Part shown: positions 1-10,038 of the stretch, piece by piece
Numbering within the stretch: the first letter of the stretch is position 1
Layout of the letters: the number at the start of each line of letters is the position of its first letter
NCBI GenBank assembly: GCA_042140185.1
Contig: CP159477.1
Span: forward strand, 2,852,001 to 2,916,000
Length of the DNA: 64,000 bases
Direction of reading: 5' to 3'
From: JANSXG01 sp024743075
Lineage (GTDB): Bacteria > Planctomycetota > Phycisphaerae > Phycisphaerales > UBA1924
Notes under the pieces: generated by a model
Databases searched by the model: none
What the model saw: only the letters and a program-made list of their open reading frames with translations
What the model was told of the DNA's origin: nothing
Position numbers and translations under genes: made by a program

Positions 1-53
1 CTTTGGTGGGCTGTCTGCGCGCTCGGTTCGACCCGGAAAACCCTGAAATCCGC

Positions 54-59
54 TATAAT
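54..59 (+). promoter_or_regulatory. -10 box of gyrB
   Basis: A perfect TATAAT lies about 100 nt before the gyrB start. No good -35 hexamer is visible at 17 bp. Unlike many genes here, gyrB would have a leader of roughly 90 nt. Confidence 0.45.
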
Positions 60-92
60 CACGGGGCTATCGCGGACGCGAGTCCGGCGATC

Positions 93-119
93 GCGACGAG
101 CCCGGACCGGGCTCGTCGC
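93..119 (+). promoter_or_regulatory. 12-bp hairpin in the gyrB leader
   Basis: GCGACGAGCCCG and CGGGCTCGTCGC form a perfect 12-bp stem with a 3-nt loop, about 40 nt before the gyrB start. No T-run follows, so it is not an intrinsic terminator. It could be an mRNA structure or a supercoiling-sensitive cruciform. Confidence 0.5.
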
Positions 120-157
120 CCGCGCTAAGCGGAGCCTCCTGCGACCCACGACGAGAG

Positions 158-2869
158 TTGTCTGCCCCTATGGCCGAATCCGACGCCGCGACCAACGCCA
201 AGCCGTCCTCCACCCCCGCTCCGGTGAAGAAGACCGACTACGGTGCCGACCAGATCCGTATCCTCGAAGGCCTCGAGGCGGTGCGAAAACGCCCGGGCAT
301 GTACATCGGTGACACGGGTCTCGCGGGCCTGCACCACCTCTGCTGGGAGGCGGTCGACAACTCGATCGACGAGTGCATGGCCGGTCGCGCCACGACCGTG
401 ACCGTCCGCGTCCACGCCGACGGCTCGCTGAGCGTCTCTGACGACGGCGTGGGCATCCCCGTCGAGATCAAGAAGCACGACAACCCGATCTACAACGGCA
501 AGCCGGCGGTCGAACTGGTCATGACCGTGCTCCACGCCGGCGGCAAGTTCGGCGAAGAGAACTCGGCGTACAAAGTGTCCGGCGGCCTGCACGGCGTGGG
601 CATCTCCTGCGTGAACGCGCTCTCGGAGCGCCTGATCGTCGAGATCCATCGCGACGGGCAGGTCCACAAGATCGGCTTCACGCGCGGCGTCACCACCGAA
701 CCGCTGCACGTGATCGGTGAGATCTCCCCTGACGCGTCGCGCCAGTCGGGCACGACCGTCACCTTCAAGCCCGACTCCCAGATTTTCCCGGACACCGAGT
801 GGAACTTCGCCACGCTCAGCCACCGCCTGCGCGAACTGGCGTACCTGAACCCCGGCACGAACATCCGCATCGTCGACGAGCGCGTCGGCGCCGACGGCAA
901 GCCCAAGGACGAGTCCTACCGCTTCGATCGCGGTCTGTTCGAGTATGTCGAGCACATCAACGCCAACAAGGGCACGCTGCACGAGATCGTGCACATCGCC
1001 GGAGAGAACGAGGACTCGGGGCTGTCGCTCGAGGTCGCCTTCCAGTTCAACGACTCGTACTCCGAACTGATGCTGTGCTTCGCCAACAACATCCGCACGG
1101 TCGACGGCGGCACGCACCTCTCGGGCTTCAAGACCGCGCTCACGCGCACGCTGAACAACTACATCAAGAGCGCGAACCTCATCAAAGCCAAGGACCCGGT
1201 GCCCTCCGGCGACGACTGGCGCGAAGGGCTCGCGGCGGTCATCAGCGTCAAACTGCCCGACCCGCAGTTCGAGGGTCAGACCAAGGGCAAGCTGCGCAAC
1301 ACCGAGGTCGAGGGCTTCGTCAGCGCGATCGTCGGCGACAAGCTGCAGACCTGGCTGGAGGAGCACCCCTCCGAGGCCAAGAAGATCTGCATGAAGGGCA
1401 TCACCGCGGCCCAGGCACGCGAGGCGGCCCGCAAGGCCCGCGACCTCACGAGGCGCAAGAGCGCGCTCGAGAGCGGCTCCATGCCCCACAAGCTGCGCGA
1501 CTGCACCACCAAGGACGTCGATCGCTCGGAGATGTTCATCGTCGAAGGCGATTCCGCGGGCGGTTCGGCGACGCAGGGTCGCAACGTGGAGACGCAGGCC
1601 ATCCTGCCGCTCCGGGGCAAGCTGCTGAACGTCGAGAAAGCTCGCCTCGACAAGGTGCTGGCGTTCGAGGAGATCCGCACGCTCATCGCGGCGCTCAAGT
1701 GCGGCATCGGCTCTGACTTCGACATCAGCCGCCTGCGCTACGGCCGGATCATCATCATGACCGACGCCGACGTCGACGGTTCGCACATCCGCACGCTGCT
1801 GCTGACCTTCTTCTTCCGCCAGATGCCCGAACTGATCCGTCGGGGCAAGATCTTCATCGCCCAGCCGCCGCTGTACCAGGTCACGCGCAATCGCAAGAGC
1901 CAGTACGTGATCAACGAGCGCCAGATGGACGACGTGCTCATCAGCCTCGGGACCGACGGTGCCTCCCTGCAAGTCCGCGAGATCGAACTGATCGAGGAGT
2001 CCGGCGAGGTCATCGAGGCCAAGCCGAAGGTCGTGCGCACGATCGAGGGCGACGAGCTGACCAAGGCCGTGAAACTGCTCCGCCGCCTCGGTGAACTGAT
2101 CGAGGTCTCCGAGCGCCGCGGCGTGCGCTTCCTCGATCTGCTGGACGCGCACAGTCGCGACCCCAAGGGCGAGGATCGACTGCCGAGCCACCGGATCACC
2201 TGGCGGGGCGCCGACGCGTTCGCGTGGTCGGATGAGCAGGCGCGGACGATCATCCAGGAGAAGGGCCTGATGCCCGAAGAGGATGCGCTCGCCGCGAAGG
2301 CGGACGCCGAGTCGAACGGTCGCGCAGCGCCGCTCGAGAGCGACGACAAGCCGCTGGCGACGGTGCGCGAACTGCACGAGAACAAGGAAATCGCCCCGAT
2401 CATCGATCAGCTCGCCGAGATGGCGATCGACATCGACGACTACGGCCTCGTGCAGGAAGAGGCGGTCACCGGCGAGAAGCTGCCGACCAAGTACGCCTGG
2501 GCGATGCAGAAGAAGCAGAGCGCCAAGAGCGCCGACGACGAGTCGGACGACGAGGGCGACGAGGAGGCCAGCGAGTCACCGGCTTCGAAGACCATCGAGG
2601 CGGCGTCGATCCCCGACATCCTCGCGACCCTGCGCGACCTCGGTCGTCGCGGCATGGAGGTCAAGCGGTTCAAGGGTCTGGGCGAGATGGACCCCGAGCA
2701 GCTCTGGGAGACCACGATGGACTTCGAGAAGCGCACGCTGATGCGCGTCACGTGGGACCAGGGCGAGGCGGCCGACGAGCTGTTCACGACGCTGATGGGC
2801 GAGAACGTCGAGCAGCGCCGGAACTACATCGAGAAGCATGCGCTTGAGGTGAAGCAGCTGGATGTTTAA
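158..2869 (+). CDS. gyrB: DNA gyrase subunit B
   Basis: ATPase subunit of DNA gyrase, which with GyrA introduces negative supercoils. The GHKL ATPase domain shows DNSIDECMAG, DDGVGIPV and GGLHGVGIS in the first 170 residues. The TOPRIM domain shows VEGDSAGGSA near residue 465 and DADVDGSH near 535, and the C-terminal tail has the FKGLGEM block. At 903 residues it is longer than typical GyrB (640-805). The extra length lies between the TOPRIM core and the tail (about residues 600-820) and includes an acidic low-complexity stretch near 785-815. Translation may start at TTG 158 or ATG 170. No gyrA is adjacent. The next gene converges with a 3-bp gap. GyrB rather than ParE is favoured by the conserved core, but this is not proven. 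Confidence 0.95.
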   Translation: MSAPMAESDAATNAKPSSTPAPVKKTDYGADQIRILEGLEAVRKRPGMYIGDTGLAGLHHLCWEAVDNSIDECMAGRATTVTVRVHADGSLSVSDDGVGIPVEIKKHDNPIYNGKPAVELVMTVLHAGGKFGEENSAYKVSGGLHGVGISCVNALSERLIVEIHRDGQVHKIGFTRGVTTEPLHVIGEISPDASRQSGTTVTFKPDSQIFPDTEWNFATLSHRLRELAYLNPGTNIRIVDERVGADGKPKDESYRFDRGLFEYVEHINANKGTLHEIVHIAGENEDSGLSLEVAFQFNDSYSELMLCFANNIRTVDGGTHLSGFKTALTRTLNNYIKSANLIKAKDPVPSGDDWREGLAAVISVKLPDPQFEGQTKGKLRNTEVEGFVSAIVGDKLQTWLEEHPSEAKKICMKGITAAQAREAARKARDLTRRKSALESGSMPHKLRDCTTKDVDRSEMFIVEGDSAGGSATQGRNVETQAILPLRGKLLNVEKARLDKVLAFEEIRTLIAALKCGIGSDFDISRLRYGRIIIMTDADVDGSHIRTLLLTFFFRQMPELIRRGKIFIAQPPLYQVTRNRKSQYVINERQMDDVLISLGTDGASLQVREIELIEESGEVIEAKPKVVRTIEGDELTKAVKLLRRLGELIEVSERRGVRFLDLLDAHSRDPKGEDRLPSHRITWRGADAFAWSDEQARTIIQEKGLMPEEDALAAKADAESNGRAAPLESDDKPLATVRELHENKEIAPIIDQLAEMAIDIDDYGLVQEEAVTGEKLPTKYAWAMQKKQSAKSADDESDDEGDEEASESPASKTIEAASIPDILATLRDLGRRGMEVKRFKGLGEMDPEQLWETTMDFEKRTLMRVTWDQGEAADELFTTLMGENVEQRRNYIEKHALEVKQLDV

Positions 2870-2872
2870 AGG

Positions 2873-3949
2873 CTAGGGGCACACCTGCCCGAACGCCGCG
2901 AGCACGGCGTTCAGGTCGGCGAGGTCCACGATGCCGCTGCCGTTGATGTCACTCCCGCACGCGTTCTGATCGTTCGCGGCTTCCGTGAAACGGTCGATCG
3001 CCCAACGGAGCGAGAGGTCGTGCTCGTGTGCGCCGAAGCCCTGGCCGTGTCCGCCGCCGAAGACCGATTCGAGTTGGGCATCGACACCGAGGCGGCGCAG
3101 TGTGGTCTGCAGACGCATCGATTGTTTCGCGGCGACGACGGCGTCTTCGGTGCCGTGGATCATCAGGACGGGCGGGTCGGCCGCGTCGGCGTGATGCTCG
3201 GGGCTCGCGCTGTTGGCCAGCTCGACCAGCGACGGGTACGGCGCATTCGGGTTGTCGAGGTTCGCCTTGATGTCGGCGATGCCCTGGCCGGGTTTCGACC
3301 AGCCGAGCAGGCGCGACTCGGGCGAGTTGAACGAGTCGTGGTCGATCTTCGTGCCGGGCGGCGTGACGACATCGTCGTTCATGGTGAGCAGGTTGGTCGG
3401 GCCGAATAGCGAGACCGCGCCGATGACATCGGTGCTGACGCCGTCGTGATCGCCGACCTCGCCCTCGAGGCCGGCCTCTTCACCGGCGAGTGCGGCGAGC
3501 AGCGCGAGGTGTGCACCCGCGGATGAGCCCCAGGTGATGATGCGATCGTCGTCGAGGTCATAGGCATCGGCGTTCGCTCGCAGGAAGCGGATCGCGGCTT
3601 TCACATCGTGGATCTGCGCGGGGAAAACCACGCTCTCGCCGCCCCACTGCCCGGCCTGGCTGGTGAGCCGGTACTGCACCGAGGCAACCGCGATGCCGTG
3701 GTCCTTGGCGGCCTGGCGTAACACAAACGGCAGGTTGTTGTGCGTCCCGTTCTGCCAGCCGCCGCCGTGGATGAACACGACGAGCGGTGCGCCGTCCGGC
3801 CCGGCCTCGGCCGGGAGGTACAGGTCGAGATGCAGCGGCTGCCCGCCGACGATGGCGTAGACGAGGTCGTCGTGCGTCGGCACGCCAAAGCTTGCGGAAC
3901 TGGCGGCGCAGACAGTGGCGATAACAAGCGATGATCGGAAGCGGTGCAT
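2873..3949 (-). CDS. Secreted alpha/beta-hydrolase esterase with dockerin-like tail
   Basis: A 358-residue exported carboxylesterase of the hormone-sensitive-lipase type. Residues 1-22 form a signal peptide. The oxyanion-hole motif HGGGW is at 61-65 and the nucleophile elbow GSSAG at 141-145, making Ser143 the likely nucleophile. Candidate acid and base are Asp in GTEDAVV and His in GGGHGQGF. The last 28 residues hold one dockerin-like repeat (DINGSGIVDLADLNAVLAAFG), the tail shared by three other secreted proteins in this window. The substrate is unknown; acetylated sugars or short esters are plausible for the family. Confidence 0.85.
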   Translation of the reverse strand: MHRFRSSLVIATVCAASSASFGVPTHDDLVYAIVGGQPLHLDLYLPAEAGPDGAPLVVFIHGGGWQNGTHNNLPFVLRQAAKDHGIAVASVQYRLTSQAGQWGGESVVFPAQIHDVKAAIRFLRANADAYDLDDDRIITWGSSAGAHLALLAALAGEEAGLEGEVGDHDGVSTDVIGAVSLFGPTNLLTMNDDVVTPPGTKIDHDSFNSPESRLLGWSKPGQGIADIKANLDNPNAPYPSLVELANSASPEHHADAADPPVLMIHGTEDAVVAAKQSMRLQTTLRRLGVDAQLESVFGGGHGQGFGAHEHDLSLRWAIDRFTEAANDQNACGSDINGSGIVDLADLNAVLAAFGQVCP

Positions 3950-4020
3950 GGGGTCTCTCTCCGTGGGCGAGCTGTGTATCAGCTGCAGAACGGGAAAGTG
4001 CCTCGTCGATTGCGGAGGGA

Positions 4021-5268
4021 TCAGATTTCTGTAGCGAGTTCGATGATCACCAACTCCGGCGGCACGCCGAACCGCACGGGCACGATGCTCACGCCGATGC
4101 CGCGTGAGACCACGACCGGGCAGGCGGTCGCGGCGATCGAAGCGTCGATCAATCCGCCGGCGTAGCGCTGACCGTACTGGCTCGGGACGCCCGGGGTGCC
4201 GAGCAGCGGGACGCGGATCTGGCCGCCGTGGGTGTGCCCGCTGAGCGCGAGGTCGATGCGCGGGCCGTCCGGGGCGCGGACGCCGGGCAGTTCGAGCGTG
4301 TCGGGGACGTGGGCGAGCAGCACGCGGGGTGTGTCCGGGTCGATCCCGCTGAATGCGCGGGCCGGCTCGACGGTGTGGGTGAGCAGGTCGCCGAGGCCGA
4401 CGAAGCAGAGGGCATCGTCCGGACGAGCCGGGGGCGACGAAGCGAGCGAGCGCGAGGACGAACTGAGGAAGACGCGGTCGTTGTCGACCATGCGCACGCC
4501 GATGGCGCGCAGGGCATCGCGCATGCGCGGGCCGTCGGCGTACCAGTCGTGGTTGCCGAGCACGCCGACGACGCCGATCACGCCAGGGTCGCTCGTCAGC
4601 GGCTCGAACAGTTCCGCAGCGCGATCGATGCCGGCCGGGCCGTCGTGGACGTAATCGCCGGTGAGCGCGACGATGTCGGGCCGCTGCTCGAGCGCGATCC
4701 GGACCGAAGCGGCGATGTGCGACTCGTGCACGCGCGGGCCGAGGTGCGTGTCGCTGATCTGCACGATGCGCAGGCCGTCGAGCGATCCGGGCAGGCCCTT
4801 GATCGGCACGCGATAGCGGCGGACCGTGATCGTGTTGGGCTCGATTGCCGCGGCGTAGACCGGGGTCGAGGCCATCGCGAGGCCGGCACCGATAGCGGCA
4901 CCGTCAATGAGCAGGCGTCGGCGTGCCAGATCCGGGGGATCGGCATGGGCGCGCGACCTCCGAGTGCGATGGTGCAGGCGCGACCGGACGACCAGCAGGA
5001 CGAGGACCGCGCCGAGCGGCACCATCAAGCCGATGCCGTAGACGAACGCCGTGCCGTGGGCGGTCTTGAGCAGGTCGTAGCGCTGCAGGACATGAACCGC
5101 CCCCAGGGCGGGCGAGGCGAGGGTGTCCAGCGAGTTGTTCAGGACGACTCGGGCGCCGGACGGCGCACCGCCATCGCCGGAACGGTCGACTGGCCTTTGT
5201 CGGGTCGGCACGGCGATCACCGTGAGCGTGAGCCAGCATACGAACACGCCGATTACCCATTTCCTCAC
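4021..5268 (-). CDS. Membrane-anchored metallophosphoesterase (YkuE/YaeI-like)
   Basis: A 415-residue calcineurin-like phosphoesterase. An N-terminal hydrophobic helix (residues 1-20) and a further membrane region near 75-95 and 125-140 precede the catalytic domain. The metal-binding motifs are in order: ISDTHLGP, TGDYVHDG, GNHDWY and SGHTHGGQIR. The layout matches the YkuE/YaeI group, some members of which act on lipid substrates such as UDP-diacylglucosamine; the substrate here is unknown. A second soluble relative is encoded at 35419-36408. Confidence 0.85.
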   Translation of the reverse strand: MRKWVIGVFVCWLTLTVIAVPTRQRPVDRSGDGGAPSGARVVLNNSLDTLASPALGAVHVLQRYDLLKTAHGTAFVYGIGLMVPLGAVLVLLVVRSRLHHRTRRSRAHADPPDLARRRLLIDGAAIGAGLAMASTPVYAAAIEPNTITVRRYRVPIKGLPGSLDGLRIVQISDTHLGPRVHESHIAASVRIALEQRPDIVALTGDYVHDGPAGIDRAAELFEPLTSDPGVIGVVGVLGNHDWYADGPRMRDALRAIGVRMVDNDRVFLSSSSRSLASSPPARPDDALCFVGLGDLLTHTVEPARAFSGIDPDTPRVLLAHVPDTLELPGVRAPDGPRIDLALSGHTHGGQIRVPLLGTPGVPSQYGQRYAGGLIDASIAATACPVVVSRGIGVSIVPVRFGVPPELVIIELATEI

Positions 5269-5488
5269 GCCGGCTCCTCCGAAGCGCCCTGCGACGCCGC
5301 TGTGGTACGCGTCGGGCGTATCGGCGGTTCAGATTCGGCGATTGCCGCCCGAATCGCCCCTGAACACGCTATCTCCCGTCGTTGAAGGGGCGTCGGCGGA
5401 GCCATAGACTGTGTGGCTGCCTGTGCGCGTGGCGTTCGGGCCTGCTTCCGAGCCGTTCTTTCCCTTCCGACGAGGAGTCGCCTCCGCG

Positions 5489-6748
5489 ATGTCGAGCTAC
5501 CTGTTTACTTCTGAATCCGTTTCGATGGGCCACCCCGACAAGGTCGCCGATCAGATTTCCGACGCCGTCCTCGACGCGATGCTGGCGCAGGACCCCAACT
5601 CGCGCGTCGCGTGCGAGACGATGGTGTCCACCGGTATGGCCGTCGTCGCCGGCGAGGTCCGGACCGAGGCGTACGTCGAGATCCCCGACATCGTGCGCGA
5701 CGTGATCAAGCGGATCGGCTACACCGACGGCGCGATGGCCTTCGACCACGTGTCCTGCGCCGTCATGACCTCCATCAAGAACCAGTCCACCGACATCGCG
5801 ATGGGCGTCGACGAGGCCGACAAGGGCGAAGAGGGCGCGGGCGACCAGGGCATGATGTTCGGCTTCGCCTGCCGCGAGACCGAGGCGCTGATGCCGCTGC
5901 CGATCCAGCTCTCGCACCGCCTGGTCGAGCGCCACGCCGAGGTCCGCGAGCAGGGCATCATCGAGCAGCTCCGCCCGGACGCAAAGAGCCAGGTCACGGT
6001 GAAGTACGACATCGAGACGCGCAAGCCGACCGCCATCGACACCGTGGTGCTCTCGACGCAGCACGGCCCGAAGTGGTCGGGTTCCGACGCCGCGTCGCTG
6101 AAGACGCAGCAGGCCGAGCTCAAGAAGCAGGTCATCGAGCACATCATCATGCCCGTGCTCAAGGAGCACGGCTTCGACTCCGACCCTCGTGTGATCCACG
6201 TGAACCCGACCGGCAAGTTCGAGATCGGCGGCCCCCACGGCGACGTCGGCCTGACCGGTCGCAAGATCATCGTGGACACCTACGGCGGTCGCGGCCGTCA
6301 CGGCGGCGGCGCCTTCTCCGGCAAGGACTCGACCAAGGTCGACCGCTCCGCCGCATACATGGCCCGCTACATCGCCAAGAACATCGTCGCGGCTGAACTC
6401 GCCGACGAGTGCGAGATTCAGCTCTCTTACGCCATCGGCGTGCCCGAGCCGACTTCCATCCACGTGGACACCTTCGGCACCGGCAAGTACCCGCACGAGG
6501 CCATCGAGCAGGCGGTCCGTGAGGTCTTCAAGCTCACGCCCCGCAACATCATCAAGTCGCTGGGCCTGTCGAACCCGATCTTCAGCCCGACCGCCCGGCA
6601 CGGCCATTTCGGCCGCCAGCCCGGCAGCGTCGAGGTGACGATGCGTGACGGCTCGAAGAAGAAATTTGACACCTTCACCTGGGAGAAGACCGACAAGGTC
6701 GCCGACCTGAAGGCCGCGATCGAGAAGATCTCACCCGCGCTGGTCTGA
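5489..6748 (+). CDS. metK: S-adenosylmethionine synthase
   Basis: Makes S-adenosylmethionine from methionine and ATP. The start ATG 5489 has GAGGAG at 5472-5477 and gives the canonical opening SSYLFTSESVSMGHPDKVADQ; the frame stays open upstream to 5411 but is not conserved there. Family motifs GDQGMMFGFA and GGAFSGKDSTKVDR are present. At 419 residues it is slightly longer than E. coli MetK (384). It is a single gene with its own strong terminator. With the cystathionine enzymes at 24.8-27.6 kb it completes part of the methionine-to-cysteine route. Confidence 0.97.
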   Translation: MSSYLFTSESVSMGHPDKVADQISDAVLDAMLAQDPNSRVACETMVSTGMAVVAGEVRTEAYVEIPDIVRDVIKRIGYTDGAMAFDHVSCAVMTSIKNQSTDIAMGVDEADKGEEGAGDQGMMFGFACRETEALMPLPIQLSHRLVERHAEVREQGIIEQLRPDAKSQVTVKYDIETRKPTAIDTVVLSTQHGPKWSGSDAASLKTQQAELKKQVIEHIIMPVLKEHGFDSDPRVIHVNPTGKFEIGGPHGDVGLTGRKIIVDTYGGRGRHGGGAFSGKDSTKVDRSAAYMARYIAKNIVAAELADECEIQLSYAIGVPEPTSIHVDTFGTGKYPHEAIEQAVREVFKLTPRNIIKSLGLSNPIFSPTARHGHFGRQPGSVEVTMRDGSKKKFDTFTWEKTDKVADLKAAIEKISPALV

Positions 6749-6773
6749 GCACGGATCGCCCGAGAAACAAATC

Positions 6774-6803
6774 ACGCCCGGAGCCGCTGGCCCGGGCGTT
6801 TTT
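6774..6803 (+). terminator. Intrinsic terminator of metK
   Basis: ACGCCCGG (6774-6781) pairs perfectly with CCGGGCGT (6792-6799), followed by TTTTCTT. It lies 26 bp after the metK stop. Confidence 0.9.
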
Positions 6804-6827
6804 CTTGGGCTATCGCGATGTCGATGC

Positions 6828-7319
6828 TCAGGCGGCCCGATCTTCGATCGCGCGGATCGGCGAGGCGACGGCTTCCTTGCCGAGCCCGCCCATCGGGAAG
6901 TGCTCGGCGAGGGCTTCGCCCAGGCGGTCGGCCTCGGCGATGACGAAGTAGCACGGCACCGCGAGGCATCGTGAGGCGAAGCGCAGCGCGCGGGCGAGGT
7001 GCTCGGCGGTGGTCGCGACAATCAGCTCGCCGTCCTCGAAGCGGAGCGGCATGACGCGGAACTGCCAGGCCTGCCGGCGCGACACCGCGAGCAGAGCATC
7101 CTTGCAGATGGCCTCGGCGGTCGGGTCGACCCGCTGCGAGATGTTCTCGTACTGCATGGCCCACGCGAGTTCGACCTGCTGCTCGGTCACGCCGAACAGG
7201 TCTTCCGCGAGAGCCCCGAACGGGCGCGAAGTCGAGCGTTGGTGGCGAAGGATCTCGCTCACCTGCTCTTCGCTCAGCAGCCCTTGCTGCACCAGGATTT
7301 CACCGAGTCGTACCGCCAT
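6828..7319 (-). CDS. Stand-alone MshEN (GspE N-terminal) domain protein
   Basis: A 163-residue protein whose first 60 residues match the N-terminal domain of type II secretion/type IV pilus ATPases: RLGEILVQQGLLSEEQVSEIL followed by a second half FGALAEDLFGV. In family members this RLGx..L...G motif can bind cyclic-di-GMP. No ATPase domain follows, so it is a free-standing sensor or adaptor. The remaining about 100 residues are an alpha/beta region of unknown fold. The start ATG 7319 is chosen because AGGAGG lies 4 nt upstream; the frame is open to 7346. Cyclic-di-GMP binding is inference. Confidence 0.7.
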   Translation of the reverse strand: MAVRLGEILVQQGLLSEEQVSEILRHQRSTSRPFGALAEDLFGVTEQQVELAWAMQYENISQRVDPTAEAICKDALLAVSRRQAWQFRVMPLRFEDGELIVATTAEHLARALRFASRCLAVPCYFVIAEADRLGEALAEHFPMGGLGKEAVASPIRAIEDRAA

Positions 7320-7543
7320 TGGGCCTCCTGCACTCCGGGCATCCAATCGCCCGACGCTTGTTCATTCGGCGTTCCGCGAGCGCCGTTGGACCCGTGCGAG
7401 GGATTTCCCGGCGTCCTCCCGCCGACTGCGCCGACACGGACGAACAGGCACACCGCACCGGTTACACCGTCCGCAACGCCCGTGCACGATGGGCAACCTG
7501 CTCGCCGTGGTTGGGCGTCGCTTTCGGACCGTCCGGAAACCGC

Positions 7544-7549
7544 TAGGAT
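7544..7549 (+). promoter_or_regulatory. -10 box close to the moxR start
   Basis: TAGGAT lies 9 nt before ATG 7559, so transcription would start at or 2-3 nt before the start codon. No separate Shine-Dalgarno is visible. Confidence 0.4.
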
Positions 7550-7558
7550 CTTCCGGTC

Positions 7559-8617
<1,059 letters not shown>

Positions 8618-8770
8618 GCCGATCGTTTTCCTGTAGTATTGTGGGTGTTCATCGCTCGGGTCGCCGGGTTTTCTTTGGATTTCGAACCGGTGGCAGTACG
8701 ATGCATCTGAAGAGGTCGGGGTTTCCCGGCCGCCGGAGGGAGAGAGACACCCACCGGAAAGGGTTCGTCC

Positions 8771-9193
8771 ATGTTCGAGATCATCGCCCGCGACAGGCAA
8801 TCCACGGTCCTCGGTCGGCTTGAACTGACGGGGCAGAAGTTGGTTCGGATCGGGCGTGGTCGCGACTGCGATTTCCGGCTGCACAACGCGGCGGTTTCGA
8901 GAAAACACGGCGAACTCGAACTCATCGACGACGGCCAGTGGGTCTACCGCGATCTGGGCTCGACCCACGGCTCGTTCATCAACGACGCCCCGCTGGACGG
9001 GGATGTCCCGATCCGCCCGAACCTGTCGCTGCGCCTGGGACCGATCTCGCTCATGTTCCTCGATCTGGCGACCCGGATCGGGCGGGAACTCGACGCGCTG
9101 ATCCCCGAAGACGATGACGAGCTCGAAATCCGCATCATCGCCCGCAACCGCTCGCTGGATCGGGCGTCCCAGCTCGACGACACCATCGCCTAA
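8771..9193 (+). CDS. FHA-domain protein
   Basis: A 140-residue protein made almost wholly of one forkhead-associated domain, which binds phosphothreonine. Visible core motifs are RIGRGRDCDFRL, SRKHGEL and DLGSTHGSFIN; the usual Asn of STNG is His. The tail of about 40 residues is acidic and ends in RASQLDDTIA, whose threonine could itself be phosphorylated (inference). GGAAAGG precedes the start. It probably recruits a Ser/Thr-phosphorylated partner, but no kinase gene is nearby. Confidence 0.88.
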   Translation: MFEIIARDRQSTVLGRLELTGQKLVRIGRGRDCDFRLHNAAVSRKHGELELIDDGQWVYRDLGSTHGSFINDAPLDGDVPIRPNLSLRLGPISLMFLDLATRIGRELDALIPEDDDELEIRIIARNRSLDRASQLDDTIA

Positions 9194-9390
9194 ACCACCG
9201 TCTACCAAGGACTTGGTAGACCTCGGAACCTGCGAGTTTTGCGTGGTTCTTGCACTTGGTCGAACCCAACGCGGACACGATCCGTATCGTTGTGGTGACA
9301 GGGATGAGCGAAGCTCTCTCCAATCCCCCGGCGTCGGAAGGCACAGGCCGACGCCGGAAATCGCTCTCTCCCTCTCCTCTCCTCCGGCGA

Positions 9391-9425
9391 CCCGGGGCCT
9401 CCAAGCTCCGGGCCGCTTTGGTTTT
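9391..9425 (+). terminator. Weak candidate terminator after the FHA gene
   Basis: CCCGGGGC (9391-9398) pairs with GCTCCGGG (9405-9412) with one G-T pair, then CTTTGGTTTT. It is nearly 200 bp after the FHA stop. The 239-bp gap 9194-9432 otherwise shows only a CCAAGGACTTGG palindrome. Confidence 0.35.
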
Positions 9426-9432
9426 GGGCCCG

Positions 9433-9923
9433 CTAACGGAGCGGGATCTCCAGATCCCCCTGATGCCCCGACTCACGCATCTTCCGGATCACCCGGCTCA
9501 GCGCGAGCAGGGCGGCGATGGCTTCGCGGATCTCCTTTTCGTCGACCGGTCGGATGCGCCCGTCACTGATCGCCGCGATCGCCTCGGCGCATTCCTTCAC
9601 AGCGTTCAGCGCGGCTGAGTCCAGCCCGCTCTCGTCGCGGATGAAGTGACCGCCCGCTTCCTTGCACAGGAAGTCCAGCACGGCGTCGCCGGTTTCCGGT
9701 GTTGAGGACTGGATGCACTTCACCAGACGGTTCACCGGGTTCGGCTGCGCCCGGCAAGGATGCGGTTGATCTGCCGGGTCGAAAGCCCGATGCCGCCAGC
9801 GAACTTCTTCACACCGACGCTCTCGACCATCGCCTCGAAATGCTGGTGCGCGTGCTTCTCGATGTAGTCCTCGGCGTGCTCGATGGGCCTGCTGGGACCG
9901 TGGGCGGCGTCGTCGGCGTCCAT
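9433..9923 (-). CDS. Small HTH regulatory protein (frame break)
   Basis: Read as one gene of about 163 residues interrupted by a frame break at the CCC run 9750-9752. The N-terminal part has an HTH-like stretch, KKFAGGIGLSTRQINRILAG. In the shifted frame AQPNPVNRLVKCIQ continues directly, and the rest is helical (EIREAIAALLALSRVIRK). Adding one C restores a single reading frame. The start ATG 9923 has AAGGAG. The layout recalls phage-type regulators of the CII sort, but I cannot name a family with confidence. If the break is real, the products would be 63 and 100 residues. Confidence 0.6.
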
Positions 9924-10038
9924 GGGTTCTCCTTCCGCGCGAGCGTTGTCGCGACCGCTGCGTTTTTACCCGTTCGAGACCCGCGCAGCAAAACGCCGCC
10001 CGATGGGGCGGCGTCCGTGCGGAGAATCCGGAGCTGGC

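Noticed and set aside
125..2377. A 750-codon open frame antisense to gyrB
   Set aside because: It is a GC-driven shadow: composition is Leu/Arg/Val/Asp-rich without motifs, and gyrB on the other strand is fully conserved.
5269..5488. SAM riboswitch before metK
   Set aside because: I could not identify conserved SAM-I, SAM-II or SAM-IV elements or an attenuator in the 220-bp gap; a normal Shine-Dalgarno is present.
9194..9432. Possible tRNA (GGTCGAACCC-like stretch)
   Set aside because: No cloverleaf could be built around it; acceptor and anticodon stems are missing.
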